Shown one piece after another: positions 1 to 8,294 of a stretch of DNA of 64,000 bases. The translations under genes were made by a program, and so were the position numbers. Where the stretch lies: assembly GCA_964420125.1 (NCBI GenBank), contig CAYQQQ010000008.1:62001-126000 (forward strand), read 5' to 3'. The notes beneath the pieces were generated by a model, which was given only the letters and a program-made list of their open reading frames with translations, was not told the origin of the DNA and did no database searches. The stretch comes from CAYQQQ01 sp964420125 (lineage in GTDB: Bacteria > Actinomycetota > Acidimicrobiia > Acidimicrobiales > Microtrichaceae). The first letter of the stretch is position 1. The number at the start of each line of letters is the position of its first letter.

Positions 1-1
1 C

Positions 2-793
2 CGCTACGGCAAGTACCACGGCCTCGGCAACGACTTCCTCGTCGCCCTGGGTGCGGACAACCCGGATCTGCACGCAGACCCTGTCGTGGCGCGCGCCATG
101 TGCGATCGTCGCCGGGGCGTGGGGGCAGACGGACTCCTGCTCGGCCTCCCTGCGTCGAGCGACGACGCCGATGCGCGCATGGTGCTGCTCAACGCCGATG
201 GCTCCGAGGCGGAGATCTCCGGCAACGGCATCCGCTGCCTCGCCCAGGCCCTGCTGCGTCGCCAGGGTCGCGCCGAGGGCGGGCTCCGCATCGAGACGCC
301 CGGCGGGCTGCGACACCTGCGCGTCGTGCGGGGCGACGTCGAGACCGAGGTGTGGATCGACGTCGACATGGGGCCCGTCGGCGCCGGCCCCGAGCTGTCG
401 CCCGCCACCCTCGCCTATCCCGCAGCTCGCGCCGCCACCCTGACGATCGGCAACCCACACCTGGTGCTGGTCGTGGACGACCCCTCCACGGTGGAGCTCG
501 CCGTGGACGGGCGGGCACTGGAGTCGGGGTACCCGCAAGGCATCAACGTGCACTTCGTGCGTGTCGTCGACGCCGGCCACCTGGAGCTGAGGGTGTGGGA
601 GCGGGGTTCGGGCATCACCGAAGCCTGCGGCTCCGGGGCGTGCGCGGCAGTCGCGGCTGCAGAGGGCTGGGGTCTGGTCGACGGACGGGTGCGGGTGGAG
701 ATGCCCGGCGGTGAGGCCCAGGTGGAGCTGGTCGAGGGGACCGTGCACCTCCTCGGTCCGTCCCGGTACGTGGCGGAGGTGATCACCCCGTGA
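2..793 (+). CDS. dapF: Diaminopimelate epimerase, 5' truncated
   Basis: Interconverts LL- and meso-diaminopimelate, the last step before the cell-wall cross-linking amino acid and lysine. The reading frame is open from base 2 and begins with KYHGLGNDF, the usual DapF N-terminus, so only a few residues lie outside the window (263 residues are visible; the family is about 275-290). Both catalytic cysteines are present, in GNGIRC and in ACGSGACAA. The stop overlaps the next start (GTGA), so the gene is translationally coupled to hflX. Identity is firm; only the start is missing. Confidence 0.95.
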   Translation, partial: RYGKYHGLGNDFLVALGADNPDLHADPVVARAMCDRRRGVGADGLLLGLPASSDDADARMVLLNADGSEAEISGNGIRCLAQALLRRQGRAEGGLRIETPGGLRHLRVVRGDVETEVWIDVDMGPVGAGPELSPATLAYPAARAATLTIGNPHLVLVVDDPSTVELAVDGRALESGYPQGINVHFVRVVDAGHLELRVWERGSGITEACGSGACAAVAAAEGWGLVDGRVRVEMPGGEAQVELVEGTVHLLGPSRYVAEVITP

Positions 794-2133
794 CCGGCCC
801 GCACCACGACACACATCGGCGGCGGGGGGACGAGTCCCATCGTGGCGCCTTCGGGGAGTTCGGCGGGGAGACCGCGGCGTTCATCGAGCGAGCGTTCCGG
901 GAGCGGATCCTGCTCGTCGGGGTGGATCTGCCCCCTCACGATCCGGAGGCCGTCGAGGCCTCGCTCGACGAGCTGCACCTGTTGGTGGACACCGCCGGCG
1001 CGGACGAGGTCGGGCGGACCGTGCAGCGGCGCAGCGCACCTGATCCGGCCACCTACGTGGGCAAGGGGAAGGCGGAGGAGATCCGCGAGCTGGCGGAGCT
1101 CACCGACTGCGACACGGTCGTCTTCGACGACGAGCTCACCCCCGCCCAGCAATCGAACCTGGAGAAGCTCCTGGGGCGCTCTGCCATCGACCGCACCGCC
1201 GTCATCCTCGACATCTTCGCCCAGAACGCCCACAGCCAGGAGGGCAAGGCCCAGGTGCAGCTGGCGCTGTACCGCTACCGGCTCCCACGGCTTCGGGGCA
1301 AGGGGCTCTCGCTGTCCCAGCAGGCAGGGGGCATCGGTGCCCGGCGAGGTCCCGGCGAGACCCAGCTGGAGATCGACCGGCGTCGCATCGAACGCCAGAT
1401 CCACAAGCTCGAGGCGGACCTGCGCCAGATCGAGAAGCACCGGGCGGTGCAGCGCAAGGGGCGCACCCGCGCGGGGATCCCCCACGTGGTCATCGTCGGC
1501 TACACCAACGCCGGCAAGTCCACGTTGTTGAACCGGCTCACCGACGCCGGAGTCCTCGTCGAGGACCGCCTGTTCGCCACCTTGGACGCCACGACCCGGC
1601 GCCTGGAGCTCCCTGGAGGAGAGGGTGTGCTCCTCACCGACACCGTCGGGTTCGTGCGGAAGCTGCCCCACCAGCTCGTGGAGGCGTTCCGCTCCACCCT
1701 CGAGGTGGTGTTGGAGGCGGATCTGCTCGTGCACGTGGTGGATGGCGCCGGGCCGGATCCCGACGGCTGCATCGCTGCGGTGCGTGAGGTGATCGGAGAG
1801 ATCGGCGGTGGAGCCATCGAGGAGCTGCTGGTGTTCAACAAGCTGGACCGCTCGGCCGAAGCGAAGCGGCTCGCCGGGGAGCACCCGGGGTCCGTGGCGG
1901 TCTCCGCGCGCTCCGGGGAGGGGGTCTCGGAGCTGCTCCTGCGCGTCGGCGACCGGCTGCGCGCCCGCACCCCGAAGGTCGTGCTGGAGGTTCCCTGGGA
2001 CCGTGGCGACGTGGTGGCCGCCCTCCACCGACACGGCGAGGTGCTGAAGGAGGAGCCGGGGGACGAAGGGATGCGTGTCACCGCCCGGTTGCCCCAGCAG
2101 GAGGCGGAGCGCTGGGCGGAGTTCCTCCGGTGA
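790..2133 (+). CDS. hflX: GTPase HflX
   Basis: Ribosome-associated GTPase that in other bacteria splits stalled or hibernating ribosomes. The protein has 447 residues, with an N-terminal HflX domain and a G domain: G1 GYTNAGKST near residue 237, G3 DTVGF near 284, G4 NKLD at 350. The region between the domains carries the family signature GIGARRGPGETQLE. The GTG start overlaps the dapF stop by 4 bp, and its own stop overlaps the next start the same way. The three genes dapF-hflX-dapC therefore look like one transcription unit. Mixing a ribosome-rescue GTPase with lysine genes appears to be operon convenience rather than shared function. Confidence 0.95.
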   Translation: MTGPHHDTHRRRGDESHRGAFGEFGGETAAFIERAFRERILLVGVDLPPHDPEAVEASLDELHLLVDTAGADEVGRTVQRRSAPDPATYVGKGKAEEIRELAELTDCDTVVFDDELTPAQQSNLEKLLGRSAIDRTAVILDIFAQNAHSQEGKAQVQLALYRYRLPRLRGKGLSLSQQAGGIGARRGPGETQLEIDRRRIERQIHKLEADLRQIEKHRAVQRKGRTRAGIPHVVIVGYTNAGKSTLLNRLTDAGVLVEDRLFATLDATTRRLELPGGEGVLLTDTVGFVRKLPHQLVEAFRSTLEVVLEADLLVHVVDGAGPDPDGCIAAVREVIGEIGGGAIEELLVFNKLDRSAEAKRLAGEHPGSVAVSARSGEGVSELLLRVGDRLRARTPKVVLEVPWDRGDVVAALHRHGEVLKEEPGDEGMRVTARLPQQEAERWAEFLR

Positions 2134-3296
2134 GCGGGTTCGTCCCGCCGCCGTACCCCTACGACCGCCTCCGGGAGCTGCACGGGCTCGCCGGCCGGCT
2201 CGAGGGCGGAGCGGTCGACCTGTCGGTGGGGAATCCCTGCGACCCCCCGCCGGCAGCGGTGCTCGAAGCCCTCGCCCGCTCGGGCAGCGAGGCGGGCTAC
2301 CCGCCGTCGGTGGGCACCTCGGCGCTGCGCGAGGCGGCAGCTGCCTGGATGGCCCGTCGCTTCGGCGTGGAGGTGCCGGCGTCGCAGGTCGCGGCGTGCG
2401 TGGGCACCAAGGAGCTGGTCGCCGGGCTGCCCCACTGGCTGCGGCTGCGCTCGCCGGATCGCGACACGGTGCTCTATCCGGCGGTCTCCTATCCGTCCTA
2501 TGCCATGGGAGCCACCCTCGCCGGCTGCCGGGCGGTGGCCGTGGCGATGGACGACGACTGGCGGCTGCGGCCCGAGACGATCGCCCCCGAGGACGCCGCG
2601 CGTGCGCTGTGCCTGTGGTCGAACACGCCAGGCAACCCCGCCGGAGGTCTCGACGACCTGCAGTCGGTGGCAGAGTGGGGTCGCCGCCACGGCGTGCCGA
2701 TCTTCTCCGACGAGTGCTACGTGGAGTTCACCTGGCAGGGCGCCCCGGCGGTGCCCGGTGGCTCGCCGGGGCGCAGCATCCTCGAGTGCGGCACCCAGGG
2801 GGTCGTGGCGGTGCACTCGCTGTCCAAGCGCTCGAACCTGGCAGGGCTCCGGGTCGGGTTCTACGCCGGTGACGCGGAGTTGGTGCACTACCTCTCGGAG
2901 GTCCGCAAGCACGCCGGGCTGATGGTGCCCGGGCCGGCCCAGGGGGCCGGTGTGGTGGCGCTGGAGGACCAGGACGACGTCGACGCGCAGCGCTCCCGCT
3001 ATCGCCGCCGTCTGGAGCGGTTGGCGACGTTGCTCGGTCGCCTGGACCTGCCCGCGGCGATGCCGGGTGGCGGGTTCTACCTGTGGGTCCCCGCACCCGG
3101 GGGTGACTCGTGGGCGTTGGCGACCTGGCTGGCGGAGCACCTCGGTGTGGTCGGCAGCCCCGGGGAGTTCTACGGCGACGTGGCGACCGGGCACCTGCGC
3201 CTGGCCTTGGTGCAGCCCGACGACCGACTGGCCCTCGTGGAGGAGCGAGCGGCAGCGGCCGGGGAGAATCCACCGCTTTCGTCCCGGCGGGGGTGA
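2130..3296 (+). CDS. dapC: Succinyldiaminopimelate aminotransferase (class I/II PLP enzyme)
   Basis: Fold-type I aminotransferase of 388 residues. In this context it is most likely the DapC that aminates N-succinyl-2-amino-6-ketopimelate. PLP-binding Lys233 sits in SLSKRSN, and a substrate-arginine region (NLAGLRVGF) follows. Actinobacterial DapC proteins have the same compact length and the N-terminal DLSVGNPCDPPP-like motif. It is coupled to hflX by a GTGA overlap, and dapE and dapD lie just downstream. The class call is certain. The DapC call rests on the clustering with three other dap genes, because related aminotransferases (for example N-succinylornithine enzymes) are hard to separate by eye. 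Confidence 0.85.
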   Translation: MSGFVPPPYPYDRLRELHGLAGRLEGGAVDLSVGNPCDPPPAAVLEALARSGSEAGYPPSVGTSALREAAAAWMARRFGVEVPASQVAACVGTKELVAGLPHWLRLRSPDRDTVLYPAVSYPSYAMGATLAGCRAVAVAMDDDWRLRPETIAPEDAARALCLWSNTPGNPAGGLDDLQSVAEWGRRHGVPIFSDECYVEFTWQGAPAVPGGSPGRSILECGTQGVVAVHSLSKRSNLAGLRVGFYAGDAELVHYLSEVRKHAGLMVPGPAQGAGVVALEDQDDVDAQRSRYRRRLERLATLLGRLDLPAAMPGGGFYLWVPAPGGDSWALATWLAEHLGVVGSPGEFYGDVATGHLRLALVQPDDRLALVEERAAAAGENPPLSSRRG

Positions 3297-3350
3297 TACT
3301 GAAGCGATCCAGCCGCGTGCTTCGGCACCGCGCCCCCGATGGGAGGTCCC

Positions 3351-4184
3351 ATGGCCGACGGAACGAAGAAGCCGAAGGGCTGGTTGATCGCCGCCCTGAT
3401 CGCATTCCTGTTGTCGATCGCAGGCTGCGGTGCGGCCGGGTTCGGCTGCTCGCAGCTGATCTCGGTGATACAGGACATCGATGTGACGGACACGGTGCCG
3501 ATGGGACAGGAGTCGAGCTTCGTGGCCGGCGACGACGGCATGGCAGCGGTGCTGCTCACCTCGAACGCCGTGTGCCAGGGCACCGACGACGAGGGCGGGG
3601 AGATCACCTTCGACGACCTCGGTGGCACCTCCACCGTCTCGGTGAACGAGAAGGACTTCACCACGATCCTCACCTTCGACGTGAAGGCGAACGGCTCCTA
3701 CGCCCTCGTGTGCGGCAACGAGGGTGAAGGGGAGTACACGGTGATACGCCTGCCGTCCTTCCTGGGCTCTGGTGCCGGCATCCTGGCGATGACCGGTGGG
3801 TTCTTCGCCGGCGGGCTCTTCCTGCTGCTGGCCATCATCTTCCTGATCGTCGGCCTGGTGCGGCGCAGCAGCTGGAAGAAGCGCCAGATGGGCGGCGGCC
3901 TCCCGCCGGTCGCCGGTGGCCAGGCCTACGGGTCGGTGCCACCTCCTCCAGGTGGGGCCACCGGAGCGGTCGCTCCTCCGATGGGAGCTCCGCCCATGGG
4001 GGCCCCCGGAACCGTCCCTCCGGCACCCGGCCAGGCTCCTGGCGCCCCGCCGGCTCCGCCGATGCAGCCTCCCGGTGGCGCTCCGCCGCCCCCGCCGATG
4101 CAGCCTCCCGGTGGTGCACCTCCGCCCCCTCCGGCGCAGCCTCCCGGTGGTGCACCTCCGCCCCCTCCGCCTTCGCAGGGCTGA
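3351..4184 (+). CDS. Proline-rich membrane (lipo)protein
   Basis: No known family is recognised. The 277-residue protein starts at the ATG 4 nt after GGGAGG (3341-3346) rather than at the upstream ATG 3339, which lacks a ribosome site. Residues about 10-30 form a hydrophobic segment ending in a perfect lipobox (IAGC). An extracytoplasmic domain of about 100 residues follows, then a second membrane segment near residues 145-170 and a basic patch (RRSSWKKR). The last 85 residues are almost entirely Pro, Gly and Ala and include three tandem repeats. It may be a lipid-anchored, membrane-spanning envelope protein with a cytoplasmic Pro-rich tail. Its link to the flanking dap genes is unknown. Confidence 0.7.
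   Translation: MADGTKKPKGWLIAALIAFLLSIAGCGAAGFGCSQLISVIQDIDVTDTVPMGQESSFVAGDDGMAAVLLTSNAVCQGTDDEGGEITFDDLGGTSTVSVNEKDFTTILTFDVKANGSYALVCGNEGEGEYTVIRLPSFLGSGAGILAMTGGFFAGGLFLLLAIIFLIVGLVRRSSWKKRQMGGGLPPVAGGQAYGSVPPPPGGATGAVAPPMGAPPMGAPGTVPPAPGQAPGAPPAPPMQPPGGAPPPPPMQPPGGAPPPPPAQPPGGAPPPPPPSQG
4065..4172 (+). repeat. Three 36-bp tandem repeats encoding QPPGGAPPPPP units
   Basis: Units start at 4065, 4101 and 4137, each beginning with CAG CCT CCC GGT. Units 2 and 3 are nearly identical and unit 1 differs at several wobble positions. They encode the low-complexity tail of the membrane protein. In-frame repeat number could vary between strains. Confidence 0.9.
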
Positions 4185-4190
4185 CCCCAC

Positions 4191-4234
4191 CGGTCGCCGG
4201 CGTCGCCGTTCAGGTCCGTCCTGGCCGGCGACCG
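4191..4234 (+). terminator. Hairpin without U-tract after the Pro-rich gene
   Basis: CGGTCGCCGG (4191-4200) pairs perfectly with CCGGCGACCG (4225-4234) across a 24-nt loop. It begins 7 nt after the stop codon. There is no T-run, as with the other hairpins in this window. Confidence 0.5.
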
Positions 4235-4271
4235 TCGCGCCCGGGCCGCACGGGTCCGCTACAACGGTGGG

Positions 4272-5348
4272 ATGACCAGCACCTCTCCCGACCTGCTGTC
4301 GCTCACCGCCGAGCTGGTCGGCGTGCCCTCGGAGAGCTTCCAGGAGGCGGCGCTCACCGACTGGTTGGAGGCGCGGCTGTCGGCGCATCCCCACCTGCAG
4401 CTCGACCGCGTCGGTGACAACCTGGTGGCCCGCACGCAGCTCGGCCGGGATCGCCGCTTGGTGCTCGCCGGCCACACCGACACGGTGCCCGCCAACGGCA
4501 ACGCGGTCCCTCGGATCGAGGGCGACACGCTGTGGGGCCTCGGCTCGGCGGACATGAAGGGCGGCCTCGCCGTGATGCTGGCGCTGGCCGAGGTGCACCG
4601 CGACCCTCCGGTCGATCTGACGTTCGTCTTCTACGCTCGCGAGGAGGTGGCCGCCGAGCACAGCGGCCTCGGCCAGCTGGTCCTCGAGCGTCCCGACCTG
4701 CTGCACGGCGACGTCGCGGTGCTGGGAGAGCCCACCGACGGCCAGATCGAGGCTGGCTGCCAGGGCCAGCTCCGGGTGAGGCTCACCCTTCGGGGCCGCA
4801 GGGCGCACACCGCTCGGCCGTGGATGGGCCGCAACGCCATCCACCGGTTGGGGCCGATGCTGGAGCTCCTGGGAGCCCACGAGCCCCGCCAGCCGGAGAT
4901 CCACGGGTGCCGCTTCCGGGAGTCCCTGCAGGCGGTGGGGGTCGAGGGCGGTGTCGCCGGCAACGTGGTGCCGGACCTGGCCTCGGTGGTCGTGTCCTAT
5001 CGCTTCGCCCCTGATCGCGACCTCGAGGAGGCGACTGCGTGGCTTCGGAGCTTCCTGGAGCCGGCGATGGACGACGACGACGAGCTCGAGGTCGTCGACG
5101 CCGCCGTGGCGGCAGCGCCCGCTCTGGAGCACCCCCTGGTGGCCGGGATCGTTCGTCGGCGGGGTCTGGAGGTGAGCGCGAAGCTTGGCTGGACCGACGT
5201 GGCCCGCTTCGCCGAGCTGGGCGTGCCGGCGGTCAACCTCGGCCCGGGCGATTCCACCCTCGCCCACACCCCCGAGGAGCGCGTGCAGCGAGCGTCGCTC
5301 GAGTCGACCTTCGCCACCCTCGACGAAGCCATCCGCCTCGGCTGGTGA
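4272..5348 (+). CDS. dapE: Succinyl-diaminopimelate desuccinylase (M20 family)
   Basis: Hydrolyses N-succinyl-LL-diaminopimelate to succinate and LL-diaminopimelate, the substrate of DapF. The 358-residue protein has the di-zinc peptidase motifs: His68 in GHTDTVP, Asp94 in SADMKGG, the Glu124-Glu125 pair, and a C-terminal His in LAHTPEER. A dimerisation domain lies in the middle (GRRAHTARPW). A -10-like TACAAC at 4260-4265 sits 6 nt before the ATG with no clear ribosome site, suggesting a leaderless transcript. DapE versus another M20 desuccinylase is settled by the neighbouring dapC, dapD and dapF. Confidence 0.93.
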   Translation: MTSTSPDLLSLTAELVGVPSESFQEAALTDWLEARLSAHPHLQLDRVGDNLVARTQLGRDRRLVLAGHTDTVPANGNAVPRIEGDTLWGLGSADMKGGLAVMLALAEVHRDPPVDLTFVFYAREEVAAEHSGLGQLVLERPDLLHGDVAVLGEPTDGQIEAGCQGQLRVRLTLRGRRAHTARPWMGRNAIHRLGPMLELLGAHEPRQPEIHGCRFRESLQAVGVEGGVAGNVVPDLASVVVSYRFAPDRDLEEATAWLRSFLEPAMDDDDELEVVDAAVAAAPALEHPLVAGIVRRRGLEVSAKLGWTDVARFAELGVPAVNLGPGDSTLAHTPEERVQRASLESTFATLDEAIRLGW

Positions 5349-5528
5349 GGTGGTCGGCCGAGGGCGGTGGCCGATCCCGGGCCCGGTGTGGACCGGCGGA
5401 GACGACCCTGTTCTGGTGGGGGCCGACCCGGTACGGGCGAGGCGAGTCGGGTCGTGACGGGGAGGTACGGTCCTTCCGGTGCCGTGCCGGCACCCTGGCT
5501 GCAGGAACGACGATCAGAGGAGCAGCAC

Positions 5529-6668
5529 GTGAGCATGCCGCAACCGGCTGACCCCCAGGAGCTCGAGGCGATGGCCGATCCGCTGCGCACCCGTCCGGGG
5601 TTCCGGGACCCTGCCGCATGGGGCATGGGCCTGGCCACGGTCGCCGACGACGGAGGAACGGTGCTCGACACCTGGTTCGCGTCGGTGGACCGCGGGACGG
5701 GACTCGCCGTGGCGGCGCTGGTGGCCGAAGCGGTCGGTCACGGAGGCGGCAGCGTCACCCACGTCCTCGATGAGCCGGTGCTCGACGAGCTCCTGGAGCT
5801 CGGCGCCGCCCTGCTCGACACCCCTGAGCCACCCCCAGAGCTCGAGGCGGTCCACATGCTGTCCAACAGCGGGGGTCCGAGCGCTCACCTGCCGACACGC
5901 CAGGTCCCGGTGGTGAGCTTCATCGGTGACCTGGGTGAGGCCCCCGTCGACACCCACGACGTCTACCTGCGGCTCCAGCTGCTCTCGCACCGCCTCGTCG
6001 TTCCTCACGGGCTGAACCTCGAGGGGGTGTTCGGTCTGCTGCCCAACGTGGCGTGGACCACCGAGGGACCCTGCGAGGTGAGCTCCCTCGCCGCCGCACA
6101 GAGGGCCGCCCGGCTCCGGGGCGTCACCCTGGGCGTGCACGGGGTCGACAAGTTCCCCCGCATGTGCGACTACGTGGTGCCTGCTGGAGTGCGGATCGCC
6201 GACGCCTCGCGGGTGCGACTCGGCGCCCACCTGGCGGAGGGCACGACCGTGATGCACGAGGGGTTCGTCAACTTCAACGCCGGCACGCTCGGGCCCTGCA
6301 TGGTCGAGGGTCGCATCAGCGCCGGCGTGGTCGTGGGGGCGAACACCGACCTGGGCGGTGGTGCGTCGATCATGGGCACGCTGTCGGGCGGAGGCAAGGA
6401 GGTGATCTCCATCGGCGAAGGCTGCCTGATCGGCGCCAACGGCGGAGTGGGGATCTCCCTCGGCGACGGGTGCATCGTGGAGGCAGGCTTGTACGTCACT
6501 GCCGGCACCCGTGTCACGACCCCCGACGGCACGGTGGTGAAGGCTGTCCAGCTCAGCGGGGCGAACGGGCTGCTGTTCCGGCGCAACTCCACCACCGGCG
6601 CCGTCGAGGTGCTGGCGCGCGAAGGTGCCTGGTCGGAAGGCCTGAACGAGGCGCTGCACGCCAACTGA
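5529..6668 (+). CDS. dapD: Tetrahydrodipicolinate N-succinyltransferase, actinobacterial type
   Basis: Succinylates tetrahydrodipicolinate to commit it to the succinylase branch. The C-terminal half (about residues 215-340) is a left-handed beta-helix of hexapeptide repeats (RIADASRVRLGAHL, GGGASIMGTLSGGG), and NFNAGTLG matches the actinobacterial DapD active site. I start at GTG 5529, which has AGAGGAG 6 nt upstream, giving 379 residues. The reading frame stays open to 5367, but that stretch is poorly protein-like. The 180-nt gap from dapE contains TACGGT at 5466-5471, a possible -10. The protein is longer than the roughly 317-residue mycobacterial form because of the N-terminal domain. Confidence 0.92.
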   Translation: MSMPQPADPQELEAMADPLRTRPGFRDPAAWGMGLATVADDGGTVLDTWFASVDRGTGLAVAALVAEAVGHGGGSVTHVLDEPVLDELLELGAALLDTPEPPPELEAVHMLSNSGGPSAHLPTRQVPVVSFIGDLGEAPVDTHDVYLRLQLLSHRLVVPHGLNLEGVFGLLPNVAWTTEGPCEVSSLAAAQRAARLRGVTLGVHGVDKFPRMCDYVVPAGVRIADASRVRLGAHLAEGTTVMHEGFVNFNAGTLGPCMVEGRISAGVVVGANTDLGGGASIMGTLSGGGKEVISIGEGCLIGANGGVGISLGDGCIVEAGLYVTAGTRVTTPDGTVVKAVQLSGANGLLFRRNSTTGAVEVLAREGAWSEGLNEALHAN

Positions 6669-6763
6669 GGGCGTCGCGTGCCCGCCGGTGCTGCACAGCG
6701 TGCACAGGGCGACGGGGCGTGGCCGCTGCCCGATCCACGTTCCGGTCCCGTAGCCTCCGATTC

Positions 6764-7342
6764 GTGGTGGATTCGGAGGTCGGGACCTACATCGGGCGGT
6801 CGCAGCGATGGCCGGAGGTGATGGCCGAGCTGCGCCCGATCCTGCTCGGGTGCGGTCTGGACGAGTCGATCAAGTGGGCCAAGCCCTGCTACAGCCGTGA
6901 CGGCGTCAACGTGGCCATCATGCAGGAGATGAAGGACTTCCTGGCGCTGATGTTCTTCAAGGGCGCGCTCATGAGCGATCCCGACGGGGTGCTCCAGGAC
7001 CAGGGCCCGAACTCCAGGTCGGCCCGGCGCATGCAGTTCACCTCGACAGCGGAGGTCGCCCGCAGCGCTGACATCCTCGAACGCTATCTACGGGAGGCGA
7101 TCGACATCGCGGCGTCCGGCCGGACGGTGGATCCTCCTCCGCAGCTCGCCCTTGCCGAGGAGCTGCGGGAGCGTCTCGACCAGGACGACGACCTGCGCAC
7201 GGCGTTCGAGGCGCTGACACCCGGGCGCCGACGGGAGTACAACCTCTACATCTCGGGGGCCAAGAAGGCCACCACCCGTGTGGATCGGGTGGACACGTGC
7301 GTGCCGCGGATCATGGGGGGCAAGGGGCTCCGCGACCGCTGA
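6764..7342 (+). CDS. YdeI/OmpD-associated family, DUF1801 protein
   Basis: Small cytoplasmic protein of 192 residues. The N-terminal DUF1801 fold includes SIKWAKPCYS and a stretch around LMFFKGALMSDP, and the YdeI-type tail has RREYNLYISGAKKATTRVDRV. Members are linked to stress or peptide responses, but no biochemical function is established. The start is one of two consecutive GTG codons (6764, 6767). TAGCCT at 6751-6756 lies 7 nt upstream, so the transcript is probably leaderless. It sits between dapD and the convergent lexA, with no obvious functional link. Confidence 0.85.
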   Translation: MVDSEVGTYIGRSQRWPEVMAELRPILLGCGLDESIKWAKPCYSRDGVNVAIMQEMKDFLALMFFKGALMSDPDGVLQDQGPNSRSARRMQFTSTAEVARSADILERYLREAIDIAASGRTVDPPPQLALAEELRERLDQDDDLRTAFEALTPGRRREYNLYISGAKKATTRVDRVDTCVPRIMGGKGLRDR

Positions 7343-7379
7343 CCCCGGGCCGGGGGAATCGGCTGGCGGCGTAGGGGGG

Positions 7380-8045
7380 TCAGAGCTTTCGGAGCACCGT
7401 GACCACCTTGCCGAAGATCTCCACCCCGCCCCGTTCGAAGCGCATCGGTTCCATGGCGGAGTTGGCGGGCTCCAGGACGATGCCGCTGCCCGACTTCCGG
7501 TACGTCTTGACGGTGGCCTCCTCCCCGGGGATGCCGGCCACGACGGTGTCGCCGCTGCTCACCACGTCCTGGACGCGAGCCACCACGTAGTCCCCGTCGA
7601 GGATGCCGACGTCGATCATCGAGTCCCCCCGCACCCGCAGCATGAACAGCTCGCCGTCGCCGGTGAAGTCCGCAGGCAGCGGCACGAGCTCCTCGACCTG
7701 CTCCTGCGCGAGCACGCCGGTGCCCGCAGCGACATCGCCGACCAGCGGGACGTGGCGGGTGGGCCGGCGCTCGGCCATCGCTCCGGTGGCGGAGTCGGCG
7801 GTGACCTCGATGGCGCGCGGCTTGGTGGGGTCGCGGCGCAGGTACCCGAGGCGCTGGAGGGTGTGGAGGTGGCTGTGCACCGAGGAGGGCGAGTTCAGGC
7901 CGACCGCCTCACCGATCTCCCGTACCGAGGGCGGGTAGCCGCGCTCGCGCACGCACTGGTCGATGAAGGCCAGGACGTCGTGCTGGCGTTGGGTGAGCGG
8001 CTTGTCGGCCGGGCGGTCGGCGGGGCCGGTGGGGGTGTCGATCAC
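7380..8045 (-). CDS. lexA: SOS repressor LexA
   Basis: Transcriptional repressor of the DNA-damage response that self-cleaves on activated RecA. The 221-residue protein has an N-terminal winged helix (PPSVREIGEAVGLNSPSSVHSH) and a C-terminal S24 peptidase domain. Ser in RGDSMID and Lys in ATVKTYR form the dyad, and the Ala-Gly cleavage bond lies in VAAGTG. I choose GTG 8045 because GGGAGGA lies just upstream; the open frame runs on to 8129 but crosses the operator. A -10-like TACGGT (complement of 8081-8086) and a LexA box lie just upstream, so it is autoregulated. The LysM gene is transcribed divergently. Confidence 0.97.
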   Translation of the reverse strand: MIDTPTGPADRPADKPLTQRQHDVLAFIDQCVRERGYPPSVREIGEAVGLNSPSSVHSHLHTLQRLGYLRRDPTKPRAIEVTADSATGAMAERRPTRHVPLVGDVAAGTGVLAQEQVEELVPLPADFTGDGELFMLRVRGDSMIDVGILDGDYVVARVQDVVSSGDTVVAGIPGEEATVKTYRKSGSGIVLEPANSAMEPMRFERGGVEIFGKVVTVLRKL

Positions 8046-8064
8046 GGGTTCCTCCCGAACGAGG

Positions 8065-8080
8065 TCGAACAGATGTTTGG
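8065..8080. promoter_or_regulatory. LexA (SOS) box 1, lexA side
   Basis: TCGAAC-AGAT-GTTTGG, one mismatch from the GAAC-N4-GTTC consensus of actinobacterial and Bacillus LexA. It lies 19 nt upstream of the lexA start and overlaps the expected transcription start after TACGGT. Confidence 0.8.
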
Positions 8081-8109
8081 ACCGTAGCACGAAGCACGCC
8101 GGGAGTGGT

Positions 8110-8123
8110 GGAACATCTGTTCG
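8110..8123. promoter_or_regulatory. LexA (SOS) box 2
   Basis: GGAAC-ATCT-GTTCG, a perfect GAAC-N4-GTTC core midway between the two divergent genes. It could serve either promoter. Confidence 0.85.
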
Positions 8124-8132
8124 GATCATTCC

Positions 8133-8161
8133 TTGACGGCGAACGGACGTTCGTGCAGGCT
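8133..8161 (+). promoter_or_regulatory. Promoter of the LysM gene containing LexA box 3
   Basis: The -35 TTGACG (8133-8138) is followed after 17 nt by -10 CAGGCT (8156-8161). A perfect LexA core CGAAC-GGAC-GTTCG (8140-8153) fills the spacer, so bound LexA would block RNA polymerase. Confidence 0.75.
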
Positions 8162-8165
8162 GGTC

Positions 8166-8181
8166 TCGAACGAGCGTTCGG
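8166..8181. promoter_or_regulatory. LexA (SOS) box 4
   Basis: TCGAAC-GAGC-GTTCGG, a perfect core placed at the expected transcription start of the LysM gene, 5 nt after its -10. Confidence 0.85.
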
Positions 8182-8294
8182 GAGCGGGCAGGGCGGCCAG
8201 GTCTCCGGCCGCGCTGCCCGACCTGGCAGGGCCGCCGCCTCCGCAGCTGCTCCGTTCGATCCCGATGTCACACCCCCGAGGGAGAGTGGTCCCC

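Noticed and set aside
1500..5267. Very long minus-strand open frame over dapC, dapE and hflX
   Set aside because: It is the antisense shadow of well-supported genes, an effect of high GC; its composition is Arg/His/Gly-rich with no domain.
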